Below, piece by piece: positions 26,843 through 35,527 of a stretch of 62,274 nt of DNA. The notes beneath the pieces are model-generated. The model worked only from the letters and a program-made list of their open reading frames with translations. It had not been told where the DNA came from and ran no database searches. A program made the translations under genes and the position numbers. Where the stretch lies: positions 1-62,274 of the forward strand of contig JADJVK010000019.1 in the NCBI GenBank assembly GCA_016710625.1. Reading direction: 5' to 3'. The stretch is from Saprospiraceae bacterium (GTDB lineage: Bacteria > Bacteroidota > Bacteroidia > Chitinophagales > Saprospiraceae). Position 1 is the stretch's first letter, and each line of letters starts with the position of its first letter.

Positions 26843-29800
26843 TTAAAATTGAGCATTCAAACCAATTAAAAAAGTTGCAGAAACTGGATAAATATTTAAT
26901 TCAATACCTGCTTCATTTTGATTTCCTGGCAATTCTGGAGTAAATCCAGTATATGGCGTATAAATAAATGGATTTTGTGCACTTGCATATACTCTTAATT
27001 TATCAATACTGCCCAAGAATTTAATTTTTTCCATATTGTAGCCCACTGTAATATTGTTGACTCTTATAAATGTACCACTTTCAATAAAATAATCTATGGG
27101 ATAAGGTGTTACATTACTTGCCCTTGGATTGATATTGCTTTTATTTTGAGGCGTCCATCTATTAGCAGCAACAGCATATTCCACATTATAGTTGCTTCCA
27201 AAACGCAATCCTTTTTTAGCATTGTACACTTTATTGCCAAAATTTCCAAAAAGATCAATGTTGAAATCAAATTTTTTCCAAACTAAACCATAGCTCAATC
27301 CTGTATAAAACTTTGGTAAATAACTTCCTACAAAACCTCTATCCAAATTGTCTATTATCTTATCGCCATTTACATCTACTATTTTGAAATCACCCGGTTT
27401 TGTGTTGATTACATGGGGATAATTTTTGATTTCTTCGTCAGATTGGAAAATACCATCTGTTTTGAACACCCAAAAAGAACCAATTGGTTGACCAGAAAGT
27501 GTTTGGGTTGCTGTCCATCCATTACCTAAGCTACCAAAATTCAAGGCTCTACCTAAACCAACATCAGTTACTTTGTTTTGGTTTAAAGTGAAATTGAACT
27601 TTACAGTTTGAGAAAGATTTTTATTGTATCTATGATTCCAGCTTAATGCAGCTTCGATACCCGAGTTTTTCACCGTTGCAGCATTCGTCAATAGGGAATT
27701 TCCGAAACCTATAGAAGCATAAGGTATGGTATATAAAGCATCCGAAGCCGATTTGTTGTAGTAATCTATTTCACCTGAAATCATATTGTTCCACAATGAA
27801 AATTCAACGCCTAAGTCAAATTCTTTAACTACTTCCCATTTTAAATTTGGATCAACAATACCAGTAACAATAGCACCATCCACTCTATCTGTTCCAAAAT
27901 AAGTAAATAACCTTTGTGTGGGTCTAAGGTCAAATTGTCCAGGTCTTATCACATCATTTCCAACCAATCCATAACTAGCTCTTATTTTTAATTCGTCAAA
28001 AGCTTTAATGTTTTTCATGAAGGATTCATTCGAAGCAATCCAGCCTATACCAATGGAAGGGAAATTACCCCAACGATTGGAGGCAGGGAAATTACTATTT
28101 GCATCTCTTCTGAAAGTCGCATTTAGCAAATATTTATCCTGTAATTTATAATTTAATCGAGCAAAAAAAGATTCTCTTCTGAAATAATTATCTATTGGGT
28201 CTCTAAAATTTTGTTGTCCATGAATGGTGTCCGCTAAGTTCAAACGGAAATTATCGAGATTATTTGGAGTTGGGTAATTGTTCAAAACTGATCTATTTTT
28301 CCAACCATCCCTTCTTTCTGCAGTATGCCCAACGGCTACTTTAAAATTTTGAGCTTTTCCAATATTGAATTCATAATTGATGACATTATCCCAAACCCAT
28401 TGATAAATGGTATCTCTCATAAAAGTCAAATCTGGAATTTCATTTTTCTGTCCTCCTAATGTTTTATCTGCTTGATAAGTATAGTATTCTGGAATATAAA
28501 CCCAACCATTATTGTGTTCCAAATTTACCCCAATTTGTGATTTGAAAGACAATCCTTTGAGTATTTTATATTCTCCCCAAAATGTTGATTGGTAGCGATT
28601 TCCATAGCTTCTATCATTAGTTGTTTTTAAAGTTGCATATGGATTTCCAACATTATTTACCACATTTGAAGTGCTACCATAAGTACCATCAGGATTGACT
28701 GCATTAAAAATTGGCGCTGCAATATAAGAGCTAGTAAACAAGCTATATGGTTTATTATTAGATACATATCTTGAAGCTGCTAAAGTATTACCAATGGTAA
28801 ATTTTGACGTAATAGCATATTCATGATTTAATCGAATATTGATTCTCGAATAATTATTATCAATTAAAATTCCATTTTCTTGAACGTAACCTGCTGACAC
28901 ATAAAATTTATATTTATTCACTTTACCAGTAACCGATAAATTATGATTTTGAAATAAAGCTGGTCGAGTAATTTGATTATACCAACTTGTACTTCCAGTA
29001 ATATCCTTTAAAGTTACTGCAGGAAAGTCGGCAGCTTCATTTGAATAAAGAGCATAATAACCTGGTTCTGCCATTTTTACACTATTGGTCAATAGTCTCA
29101 TTCCCAATTGGGTGTTATAGTTGACAGAAAATTTATCAGAACTGCCTGATTTAGTAGTGATTAAAATAACTCCGTTGGCTGCCCTTGCACCATAAATAGC
29201 TGTAGAGGATGCATCCTTCAAAATATCCATTGAAACAATATCTGATGCATTGATATTTCTAATATCATCAGTTATGATACCATCTACAACATATAAAGGA
29301 TCGACACCACCTAAGATGGAACCAGTTCCCCTTATTCTAACATTTGGTGCACTACCAGGAGCTCCTGAATTGGTGATTTGAACACCAGCAGCCTTGCCTT
29401 GCAGCGACTGAGTTGCAGTCAAATAAGGTACTGCCGCCAATTCTGCTCCTTTTATTTTATTGGAGGAGCCAGTCAAATCTATTCTTTTTGCTGTTCCATA
29501 ACCAATGACTACCACTTGATCCAATAATTTTACATTGGATACCATCTTGATATTCAGGTTGTTCTGGTTGTTTACACTGATTTCAACTGATTCGTATCCG
29601 ACATATGAAAATACTAAAATGGCATTATCAGGCACTGAAATCGAGAATTTTCCACTTTCATCAGAGTAAGTTCCATTGTTGGTTCCTTTCACACCTATTG
29701 AAACAAATTCCAATGGAGCACCATTTTCATCAGTAACTATCCCTGTTACTGTTTTATCAATATTTGAATGACTTATAAAATATGGTGGTGGAAAATTAGT

Positions 29801-29863
29801 AGTGTTGGAAGCAAAAAGGTTATAAAAAGTAATGGATAAAATAATGGTAAATATTATTTTCAT
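26843..29863 (-). CDS. SusC/RagA family TonB-linked outer-membrane transporter
   Basis: A 1006-residue outer-membrane beta-barrel that would import oligosaccharides with TonB energy. After the signal peptide comes a carboxypeptidase-regulatory-like domain (TVTGIVTDENGAPLEFVSIG). The SusC hinge VVIGYGTAKR follows, then the plug with LQGKAAGVQITNSGAPG, VRIRGTGSI, DPLYVVDG and KDASSTAIYGARAANGVIL. The remainder is the barrel, ending in an aromatic residue (GLNAQF) as needed for BAM insertion. It is the first PUL gene. No regulator (sigma/anti-sigma, HTCS or SusR) is adjacent in the window. Confidence 0.95.
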   Translation of the reverse strand: MKIIFTIILSITFYNLFASNTTNFPPPYFISHSNIDKTVTGIVTDENGAPLEFVSIGVKGTNNGTYSDESGKFSISVPDNAILVFSYVGYESVEISVNNQNNLNIKMVSNVKLLDQVVVIGYGTAKRIDLTGSSNKIKGAELAAVPYLTATQSLQGKAAGVQITNSGAPGSAPNVRIRGTGSILGGVDPLYVVDGIITDDIRNINASDIVSMDILKDASSTAIYGARAANGVILITTKSGSSDKFSVNYNTQLGMRLLTNSVKMAEPGYYALYSNEAADFPAVTLKDITGSTSWYNQITRPALFQNHNLSVTGKVNKYKFYVSAGYVQENGILIDNNYSRINIRLNHEYAITSKFTIGNTLAASRYVSNNKPYSLFTSSYIAAPIFNAVNPDGTYGSTSNVVNNVGNPYATLKTTNDRSYGNRYQSTFWGEYKILKGLSFKSQIGVNLEHNNGWVYIPEYYTYQADKTLGGQKNEIPDLTFMRDTIYQWVWDNVINYEFNIGKAQNFKVAVGHTAERRDGWKNRSVLNNYPTPNNLDNFRLNLADTIHGQQNFRDPIDNYFRRESFFARLNYKLQDKYLLNATFRRDANSNFPASNRWGNFPSIGIGWIASNESFMKNIKAFDELKIRASYGLVGNDVIRPGQFDLRPTQRLFTYFGTDRVDGAIVTGIVDPNLKWEVVKEFDLGVEFSLWNNMISGEIDYYNKSASDALYTIPYASIGFGNSLLTNAATVKNSGIEAALSWNHRYNKNLSQTVKFNFTLNQNKVTDVGLGRALNFGSLGNGWTATQTLSGQPIGSFWVFKTDGIFQSDEEIKNYPHVINTKPGDFKIVDVNGDKIIDNLDRGFVGSYLPKFYTGLSYGLVWKKFDFNIDLFGNFGNKVYNAKKGLRFGSNYNVEYAVAANRWTPQNKSNINPRASNVTPYPIDYFIESGTFIRVNNITVGYNMEKIKFLGSIDKLRVYASAQNPFIYTPYTGFTPELPGNQNEAGIELNIYPVSATFLIGLNAQF

Positions 29864-29923
29864 ATCATTTTGATTAATAAAATTCCTTCGTAAAGTTAAA
29901 GAATGATTTGATAAATTTTTTAA

Positions 29924-30853
29924 TTAAATTTTATTTTTTCTCTTAACGTAATGTAATAGTGTATGCCCATCTTTCTTCTTAAATAATGTTGCCCTTGGAT
30001 TCATCGTACCAGCAGTTCCACAAGCTACTCCTAATTGAACCATTTCTACCAAAGATTTTCCTTCAGAAAGAGCTAATGTCATTCCTGCCACCATGCTATC
30101 CCCTGCACCTACGGTGCTCACTTTTTTAACTGGTGGAGCTGGGAAATGCTGATAGGAATCTTTCGTGACCAATAAGGCACCAGCAGCTCCTAAAGAAACT
30201 ACAGCAACTTCACAATATCCTTTTTCAATGATAGATTGTGCCGCTTCATCCACTAAATCTAACTCCAAACTTTCAACACCAACTAAATTGCACAATTCAC
30301 CTATATTCGGTTTCAGTAAGTAAACACCACTTTCTGCTGCTGATTTTAAGGCATCTCCAGATGTATCCAATATCATTTTTGATCCCAATGTCTTTGCCAA
30401 TTTGGCAATTTCTGCATAGGTATTCATAGGAGCGCCAAGTGGTAAACTTCCACTCACAACTAATATTTCAGGTTTGAAACTGATAATTTTTTCAAAAATA
30501 GTTTGTAGGATTTCAGATGAAACAGGCTCACCAGGAGTATTGAATCGATATTGTTGATGAGTCATTGATGTATTGACTATAAAACTTTCCCTTGTTTCAA
30601 AATCAACTGGAACTATTTGAGTAGAGATGCCCGCTTCTGATAAAATCATTTCTATTTTTTTACCATTTGCTCCACCAGATGGAAATAATGCGATACTATT
30701 TCCTTCCAGTTTTCTAATTCCTTTTGAAACATTGATTCCGCCACCACCTGCATAACATATTGGATTACTGCATCTTAGTTTTTGATCTGGTACTATTTTG
30801 TCAATAGAAACAGACTTGTCCAACACAGGATTGAGGGTAACTGTAAGAATCAT
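29924..30853 (-). CDS. pfkB: PfkB-type 6-phosphofructokinase / 1-phosphofructokinase family kinase
   Basis: A 309-residue ribokinase-superfamily sugar kinase. It shows MILTVTLNPVLDKSV, the glycine-rich substrate loop AGGGGINVSKGI (about 36-47) and the catalytic-base motif VSTVGAGDSMVAGM (about 244-257). LLKPNIGELCNLVG is also present. The overall pattern is closer to PfkB (fructose 6-phosphate) than to FruK, but tagatose or fructose 1-phosphate kinase activity cannot be excluded. It lies 60 nt upstream of susC on the same strand and may feed PUL sugars into glycolysis. Confidence 0.85.
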   Translation of the reverse strand: MILTVTLNPVLDKSVSIDKIVPDQKLRCSNPICYAGGGGINVSKGIRKLEGNSIALFPSGGANGKKIEMILSEAGISTQIVPVDFETRESFIVNTSMTHQQYRFNTPGEPVSSEILQTIFEKIISFKPEILVVSGSLPLGAPMNTYAEIAKLAKTLGSKMILDTSGDALKSAAESGVYLLKPNIGELCNLVGVESLELDLVDEAAQSIIEKGYCEVAVVSLGAAGALLVTKDSYQHFPAPPVKKVSTVGAGDSMVAGMTLALSEGKSLVEMVQLGVACGTAGTMNPRATLFKKKDGHTLLHYVKRKNKI

Positions 30854-30866
30854 ATTAAATTTTTTT

Positions 30867-30874
30867 CAAATATA
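30867..30874 (-). promoter_or_regulatory. Candidate -7 element of pfkB
   Basis: CAAATATA on the plus strand reads TATATTTG on the minus strand, 13 bp before the pfkB ATG, implying a very short leader. No TTG is found at the expected spacing. Confidence 0.35.
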
Positions 30875-31023
30875 ATAATTCTAAAACTTATCCTATTATA
30901 TTTAGTGTATTTTTTTACACAAAATATTTTATTTTATTTTGTAAGAGTCCTTAAAATATTCTAATAATTATTGAAAATAATTCTAAATTAATATATACCA
31001 AATTTTATTTGGCAAAAAAATTG

Positions 31024-31031
31024 TAACTTTG
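31024..31031 (+). promoter_or_regulatory. Candidate -7 element of the AlaDH/PNT-type dehydrogenase gene
   Basis: TAACTTTG, identical to the ndk -7 element, lies 20 bp before the ATG at 31052. There is no TTG at 17-23 bp upstream. Confidence 0.45.
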
Positions 31032-31051
31032 CTTTTTTAAATAATTATTTT

Positions 31052-32257
31052 ATGTCATTATCAATTGGATTGATCAGAGAGGGGAAGATTCCGTCGGATA
31101 GTAGGGTAGCATTGACACCAAAGCAATGTCGTTATTTAATTGACCAATTTAATTTTGAAATAATAGTACAGAAATCACCAACAAGATCCTATTCAGATTC
31201 AGAATTTAATGACTTGGGTATTAATTTAGTGGAAGATGTCAGTTCAGCAGATATCTTAGCAGGAATAAAGGAAGTTCCGATCGACCAGTTAATTGAAAAT
31301 AAGACCTATCTGTTCTTTTCACATACGATAAAAAAACAGCTTTACAATCGAAAATTGTTGCAAACGATATTACAGAAAAATATTAGGATGATTGATTATG
31401 AGGTGATTACGGATGAGAAAGGAGAGCGATTGATCGCTTTTGGCTATTATGCTGGTTTGGTTGGTGCTCATAATGGAATGTATGCATATGCCAAAAGAAA
31501 GGGGATAGAATTCAAAAGAATGTTTGAATTTTTACATTATGAAGATGCAGTAAAGTATTACAAAAACATAAAATGGTCCCCAATTAAAATTGTTATAACA
31601 GGGACTGGTAGGGTTGCAAGTGGCGCTGTGCAAGTGATGAAAGATATGGGATTCGAGCAAATCAGTGCTGTAGATTATTTGACGAAGGAATTTGCTGCTC
31701 CTGTGTTTACTCAACTAGATAGTAGTCAATATGTTGTAAGGAAGTCAGATGGGTTATTTGATAAGAAAGAGTTTTATGCTCATCCCGAACTATATCAAAG
31801 TTGTTTTGCCCCATTTGCAAAAGTATCAGACATTTTCATCAATGGCATTTTTTGGGATGACCGTTCTCCAGCCTTTTTCACTTTGGAAGACATGCAATCA
31901 TCGGATTTCAAAATTAAAACGATAGCTGATGTAACTTGCGATATTGCACCACAATCTTCAGTTCCTTCAACACTTTTTGCTACAAAAATTGACAACCCCG
32001 TTTTTGGATTCAATCCTATATCGAAAAAAGCAGAACAGCCTTATAGTGAAGCTGTTATAGATGTGATGTCGATTGATAATTTGCCGAATGAGCTACCTAG
32101 AGATGCTTCAGATTATTTTGGAGCAAGATTTATGGATACGATAATTCCTGAATTATTGAAGGGGGAAAGTGATATTTTGAAAAGAGCGACCATAGCTGAA
32201 AATGGCAAACTTACTGCTAATTTTCAATATCTTTCGGACTATGTAGATGGAAAATAA
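31052..32257 (+). CDS. AlaDH/PNT-family dehydrogenase, saccharopine dehydrogenase (lysine-forming)-like
   Basis: A 401-residue NAD(P)-dependent dehydrogenase of the alanine dehydrogenase/transhydrogenase fold. The N-terminal domain begins GLIREGKIPSDSRVALTP, and the nucleotide-binding motif is GTGRVASGAVQVMKD (about 184-198). Other segments (SDIFINGIFWDDR, IADVTCDIAPQSSVPST) resemble LYS1-type saccharopine dehydrogenases better than alanine dehydrogenase. The physiological reaction in this organism is uncertain. The C-terminus overlaps the next gene by 11 nt. Confidence 0.75.
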   Translation: MSLSIGLIREGKIPSDSRVALTPKQCRYLIDQFNFEIIVQKSPTRSYSDSEFNDLGINLVEDVSSADILAGIKEVPIDQLIENKTYLFFSHTIKKQLYNRKLLQTILQKNIRMIDYEVITDEKGERLIAFGYYAGLVGAHNGMYAYAKRKGIEFKRMFEFLHYEDAVKYYKNIKWSPIKIVITGTGRVASGAVQVMKDMGFEQISAVDYLTKEFAAPVFTQLDSSQYVVRKSDGLFDKKEFYAHPELYQSCFAPFAKVSDIFINGIFWDDRSPAFFTLEDMQSSDFKIKTIADVTCDIAPQSSVPSTLFATKIDNPVFGFNPISKKAEQPYSEAVIDVMSIDNLPNELPRDASDYFGARFMDTIIPELLKGESDILKRATIAENGKLTANFQYLSDYVDGK

Positions 32258-32771
32258 GCCCAAAAAATATGAAATAGTTGGTCCAGAATCTACTGGAAAA
32301 TCGGTTCTAACAGTCGCATTAGCAGATGTTTTTCAGACTACTTTTTCCTTAGAATTTTCAAGATTTTTTTTGAATTATCTAAATCGGAAGTACATTAAAG
32401 AAGATTTAGAAACTATGGCAACTGGTCAGTTGCTTTGGAATAAGGAAGCATTATCGAATGCTGAAAATTGTGTCTTTTTTGATACAGGAGTGTTGACAAT
32501 TAAGTTGTGGCAAGAAATTAAATATGGAGTTGAAAATCCTTTTTTAAGCAGTTTGTTTCTGGAAAATTTGCCAGATTGCTATATCCTTTGCTATCCTGAC
32601 CTTCCTTGGGAAGCTGATCCATTAAGAGAAACGGCAGATTTGGAAACTAGAGTTTCTATTTTTGAAGCACATAAAAAGTTAATTGAAACTGTCGGTGTAC
32701 CCTATTTTGTTGTAAATGGGGAGAATAGGGTAGAGCAAGTGGTGAAATTTATTAATAATTCAAAATTTTGA
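32247..32771 (+). CDS. NadR-like nicotinamide riboside kinase / AAA ATPase
   Basis: A 174-residue P-loop kinase. The Walker A motif GPESTGKS is at about 12-19, with later segments VFFDTGVLTIKLW, PDCYILCYPDLPWEADPLRE and a C-terminal VPYFVVNGE. This order matches the ribosylnicotinamide kinase domain of NadR (D and W in the PW-x-D-x-LR motif), which phosphorylates nicotinamide riboside. No adenylyltransferase domain or pnuC transporter gene is adjacent. It overlaps the preceding dehydrogenase gene by 11 nt. Confidence 0.8.
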   Translation: MENKPKKYEIVGPESTGKSVLTVALADVFQTTFSLEFSRFFLNYLNRKYIKEDLETMATGQLLWNKEALSNAENCVFFDTGVLTIKLWQEIKYGVENPFLSSLFLENLPDCYILCYPDLPWEADPLRETADLETRVSIFEAHKKLIETVGVPYFVVNGENRVEQVVKFINNSKF

Positions 32772-32807
32772 TAAAATTTCAAAGTAAATCAAGAAGGTTT
32801 TTCTTCA

Positions 32808-33470
32808 TCACCCTTCCCCAATAAATATCCAATTTCCACCGACATCTTTATAGGAGCTTTTTGGGAAAACTGTTTTGAATAACTCAAAAAATGCCTTGGC
32901 ATTTTCGATGTCTTGATCGTTGATTGTCAGAAAATTATACAAAACAAAACCTTTTTTATTTAGCCTTTTTTTACACAATTGAAGAAAATCTGTTTTTTTG
33001 AATGTATCAGGAATGATATCGTCTAGAAAAATATCTACACAAATCATATCGTGTTTTTGAGCAAATTGTTGAAGGAAAATATAAGCATCTGCACAAAAAG
33101 TTTGTTGCATTGACTCCAAATATTGCAAGGTATATTCATTTGCCAAATCAATTACTTCTTCATCGATTTCTACAAAAGTATAATCAAAATCGTAGTCCAA
33201 TTTTTCTTCCAACATGTAAGGGATACTGCCCAAACCTAACCCTAATACCAATACACTCTCAACTTTTTCTAGTTTTTCTGGTATTGCGACAAATGTTTTA
33301 TAAAAATTATCATACTTTTCTCCATAAGAATAGATGGCATTCTTGCTACAAAGCTGAAGGGTGTTTTTAATTAGAGAAACATGCAAAACTTCATTAAACT
33401 CACTTGTCCGAGTCTCTAAAGGAACTTCTTTAATGAAGCTCAGACATTTTTGAAAAAAATTTGGTTTCAT
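32808..33470 (-). CDS. Spermidine synthase-like SAM-binding protein
   Basis: A 220-residue Rossmann-fold protein resembling the spermidine synthase family without its N-terminal strand domain. The nucleotide motif is VLVLGLGLGSIPYML, the ribose-binding acidic strand is YTFVEIDEEVIDLANEY, and DMICVDIFLDD is in the catalytic-loop position. The polyamine-binding residues cannot be confirmed, so the substrate is unknown. The ATG at 33468-33470 overlaps the stop of the DUF5522 mini-gene as ATGA. That supports this start over an upstream TTG and indicates translational coupling. Confidence 0.78.
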   Translation of the reverse strand: MKPNFFQKCLSFIKEVPLETRTSEFNEVLHVSLIKNTLQLCSKNAIYSYGEKYDNFYKTFVAIPEKLEKVESVLVLGLGLGSIPYMLEEKLDYDFDYTFVEIDEEVIDLANEYTLQYLESMQQTFCADAYIFLQQFAQKHDMICVDIFLDDIIPDTFKKTDFLQLCKKRLNKKGFVLYNFLTINDQDIENAKAFFELFKTVFPKSSYKDVGGNWIFIGEG

Positions 33471-33601
33471 GAATTTTTTGATTTGAATCCATATGGACAA
33501 TGCCTACAACCATTTTCACAACAATATCCTCTTTTTAATAGATATTCACTTGTAAAAACGATTTTTCCATTTTCTATATAAAAGTCTTGCTCTTTTTCCA
33601 A
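33467..33601 (-). CDS. DUF5522-type small Cys-rich protein
   Basis: A 44-residue reading frame with the signature RGYCCENGCRHCPYGF near its C-terminus, preceded by DFYIENGKIVFTSEYLLK. This matches the DUF5522 family, whose four Cys residues (CC, C, C) suggest metal binding. The start is uncertain. A TTG at 33599-33601 gives MEKEQDFY. Shifting frame at the A-run near 33600 would extend it upstream with KQPKPPKQNIV, so a one-base indel is possible. The stop overlaps the downstream start as ATGA. It lies between DUF6580 and the methyltransferase-like gene. Confidence 0.75.
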   Translation of the reverse strand: MEKEQDFYIENGKIVFTSEYLLKRGYCCENGCRHCPYGFKSKNS

Positions 33602-33632
33602 AACAATATTTTGTTTTGGAGGTTTAGGCTGC

Positions 33633-34178
33633 TTATTTTGCAAATGTTATTTGCTTTTTTGATTTTAAAACCAAATGCATTATGCCAAACAAAGTGAAAG
33701 AATAGAACATATCACCCAAAATAGTATTGCCGAAGAATGGAATTCCAGCAGTATAAGCAGTCATTAATCCGCTAAAATCTTTTATATAAAGATTTGGAAT
33801 TACCAACCAAGACTCAAAATTTGTAATTAAAAAGAACAAAATAGAAGCTGAAAGACTCGCTACTCCAATTGATACAACTTTTCTTGATGAAGGTATTTTA
33901 TTGCCAATCAAAACGATTAATATTAATGAAATATAAACTCCAAAATTAAAACCAAAATTTAAAGCACTTTCACTATAAACAAAATAATTCAACAATACAT
34001 CACTTATCATCATTATTAAAACAGGAATAAAAAACTTACCTGCTTTATTTTGAATATAACTGCCACTCAATAATGCAATTCCTGCTATTGGCGTAAAATT
34101 GAATGGATGTGGAATTAATCTTGAGATAACGGCTACAATAATTAAAGCTATAACTAAAATATTACTATTATTTTTCAT
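33633..34178 (-). CDS. DUF6580 family putative membrane transport protein
   Basis: A 181-residue membrane protein with about five hydrophobic helices. The N-terminal signature ISRLIPHPFNFTPIAGIALL and the later MMISDVLLNYFVY and GIPFFGNTILGDMFYS match DUF6580, a family that resembles the substrate-binding S component of ECF vitamin transporters. No ATPase partner is nearby and the substrate is unknown. It has a full promoter match at 34200-34230 and leads a unit with DUF5522 and the spermidine synthase-like gene. Confidence 0.82.
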   Translation of the reverse strand: MKNNSNILVIALIIVAVISRLIPHPFNFTPIAGIALLSGSYIQNKAGKFFIPVLIMMISDVLLNYFVYSESALNFGFNFGVYISLILIVLIGNKIPSSRKVVSIGVASLSASILFFLITNFESWLVIPNLYIKDFSGLMTAYTAGIPFFGNTILGDMFYSFTLFGIMHLVLKSKKQITFAK

Positions 34179-34199
34179 GCTTATTTATTTAAGTTTGCA

Positions 34200-34230
34200 C
34201 AAAATTAGTATAAACTCTTTATAATTTCAA
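34200..34230 (-). promoter_or_regulatory. Promoter of the DUF6580 operon
   Basis: On the minus strand, TTG (34230-34228), 20 bp, then TAATTTTG (34207-34200) fit TTG-N17-23-TAnnTTTG, 21 bp before the ATG at 34178. Confidence 0.6.
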
Positions 34231-34252
34231 TGGATATCGAAAACATTTATCA

Positions 34253-35473
34253 ATGAATAGAATAATTGTCATCGGAGGAGGAGCTGCTGGATTCATGAGT
34301 GCCATTGAATGTGGCAATAATTTGGGCAGAAAATTTGAAATTTTGATAGTTGAAAGAGGCAAACAGGTGTTGGAGAAAGTCAGAATTTCTGGCGGAGGAA
34401 GATGTAATGTAACCAATGGAATAAAAGACCCAAAAGAGCTCGTAAAAAATTATCCAAGAGGGGAGAGAGAGTTGTTGGGTCCGTTTATGCAATTCAACTG
34501 TGAAGATACGGTGGAATGGTTTCGAAAAAAAGGAGTGAAACTGAAAGTGGAAGCCGATGGCAGAATGTTCCCCTCCACAGATAACTCTGAAACTATTGTC
34601 AATTGTTTGATGCAGCAAGCTCATATCCATCAAATAAAAATTATGACAAGTACTCGAATTGATAATTTTTATTACCAAAACAACCGATGGGTTATAGAAG
34701 CCAATGGGAAAAGAATGGAAGCAAATTATCTAATTTGCACACCAGGAAGTAGTAATGCTGTTTGGGAAATCCTTAAAAAAATGGGGCATACGGTTATTTC
34801 TCCTGTCCCTTCATTATTTACTTTTAATATACAACATCCTGTTCTTCAAGGGTTGATGGGCGTAAGTCACCCAAAAGTGGAATTGAATTGTAAAGATTTG
34901 AAATTGAAATCAATTGGTCCATTGTTAATCACACATTGGGGATTGAGTGGACCAGCTGTATTGAAACTTTCTGCATGGGGAGCAAGAAAATTCAACGAAG
35001 TTGGTTATCAATTTGAAATAGGCATTAATTGGTCGGGATTAGGAAAGATAAATGAGGTGGAAAACGCCATTTTAGAACAAAAATCTACTACCTCAAAGCA
35101 AAAAGTGACCAATACGCCATTATTTGAATTGTCGAGTCGATTATGGACATCTATTTGCAATTATTGTGGCATAGAAGACGATAAATGGGCGGATTTGAGC
35201 AAAGCAAAAATTCAAAATTTGACACAAAATCTATTGGATTGCAGAATGAAAGTGAAGGGCAAAAGCACATTCAAAGAAGAGTTTGTCACTGCTGGAGGCG
35301 TCGCATTGAAAGAAATTAATATGAAAACGATGGAAAGTAAACTTTTTCCTAACCTTTATTTGGCTGGCGAAATCATTGATATTGATGCCATTACAGGTGG
35401 CTTTAATTTTCAAGCAGCATGGACAGGAGGATGGCTGATTGGGAAAGCTATTGGTGAAAAAGAAAACCAATAG
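34253..35473 (+). CDS. BaiN/HI0933-family FAD-dependent oxidoreductase
   Basis: A 406-residue flavoprotein of the HI0933-like family. It opens with the dinucleotide motif IIVIGGGAAGFMSAIE, followed by the diagnostic RISGGGRCNVTN (about 44-55). It also has FPSTDNSETIVNCL, LLITHWGLSGPAVLKLS and the C-terminal TAGGVALKEINMKTMESK plus FPNLYLAGEIIDIDAITGGF. Members are annotated as NAD(P)/FAD oxidoreductases; BaiN acts on bile acids in gut clostridia, but that activity should not be transferred here. It is a single gene, convergent with the DUF6624 gene. Confidence 0.88.
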   Translation: MNRIIVIGGGAAGFMSAIECGNNLGRKFEILIVERGKQVLEKVRISGGGRCNVTNGIKDPKELVKNYPRGERELLGPFMQFNCEDTVEWFRKKGVKLKVEADGRMFPSTDNSETIVNCLMQQAHIHQIKIMTSTRIDNFYYQNNRWVIEANGKRMEANYLICTPGSSNAVWEILKKMGHTVISPVPSLFTFNIQHPVLQGLMGVSHPKVELNCKDLKLKSIGPLLITHWGLSGPAVLKLSAWGARKFNEVGYQFEIGINWSGLGKINEVENAILEQKSTTSKQKVTNTPLFELSSRLWTSICNYCGIEDDKWADLSKAKIQNLTQNLLDCRMKVKGKSTFKEEFVTAGGVALKEINMKTMESKLFPNLYLAGEIIDIDAITGGFNFQAAWTGGWLIGKAIGEKENQ

Positions 35474-35523
35474 ATTTAAAAAAAATGGAGCAAATTGCAT
35501 TTTCTAAACCATTTGCCCCATTT
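35474..35523. terminator. Bidirectional terminator between convergent genes
   Basis: Arms AAATGGAGCAAAT (35483-35495) and ATTTGCCCCATTT (35511-35523) pair with one mismatch on the plus strand. On the minus strand the same position becomes a G-U pair, giving a full 13-bp stem followed by a T-run (minus of 35485-35478). Confidence 0.7.
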
Positions 35524-35527
35524 ACTT

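Noticed and set aside
33467..33644. Longer DUF5522 frame starting near the end of the DUF6580 gene
   Set aside because: The longer peptide (KQPKPPKQNIV) requires a frame change at an A-run, so only the 44-residue version is supported by the sequence as given.
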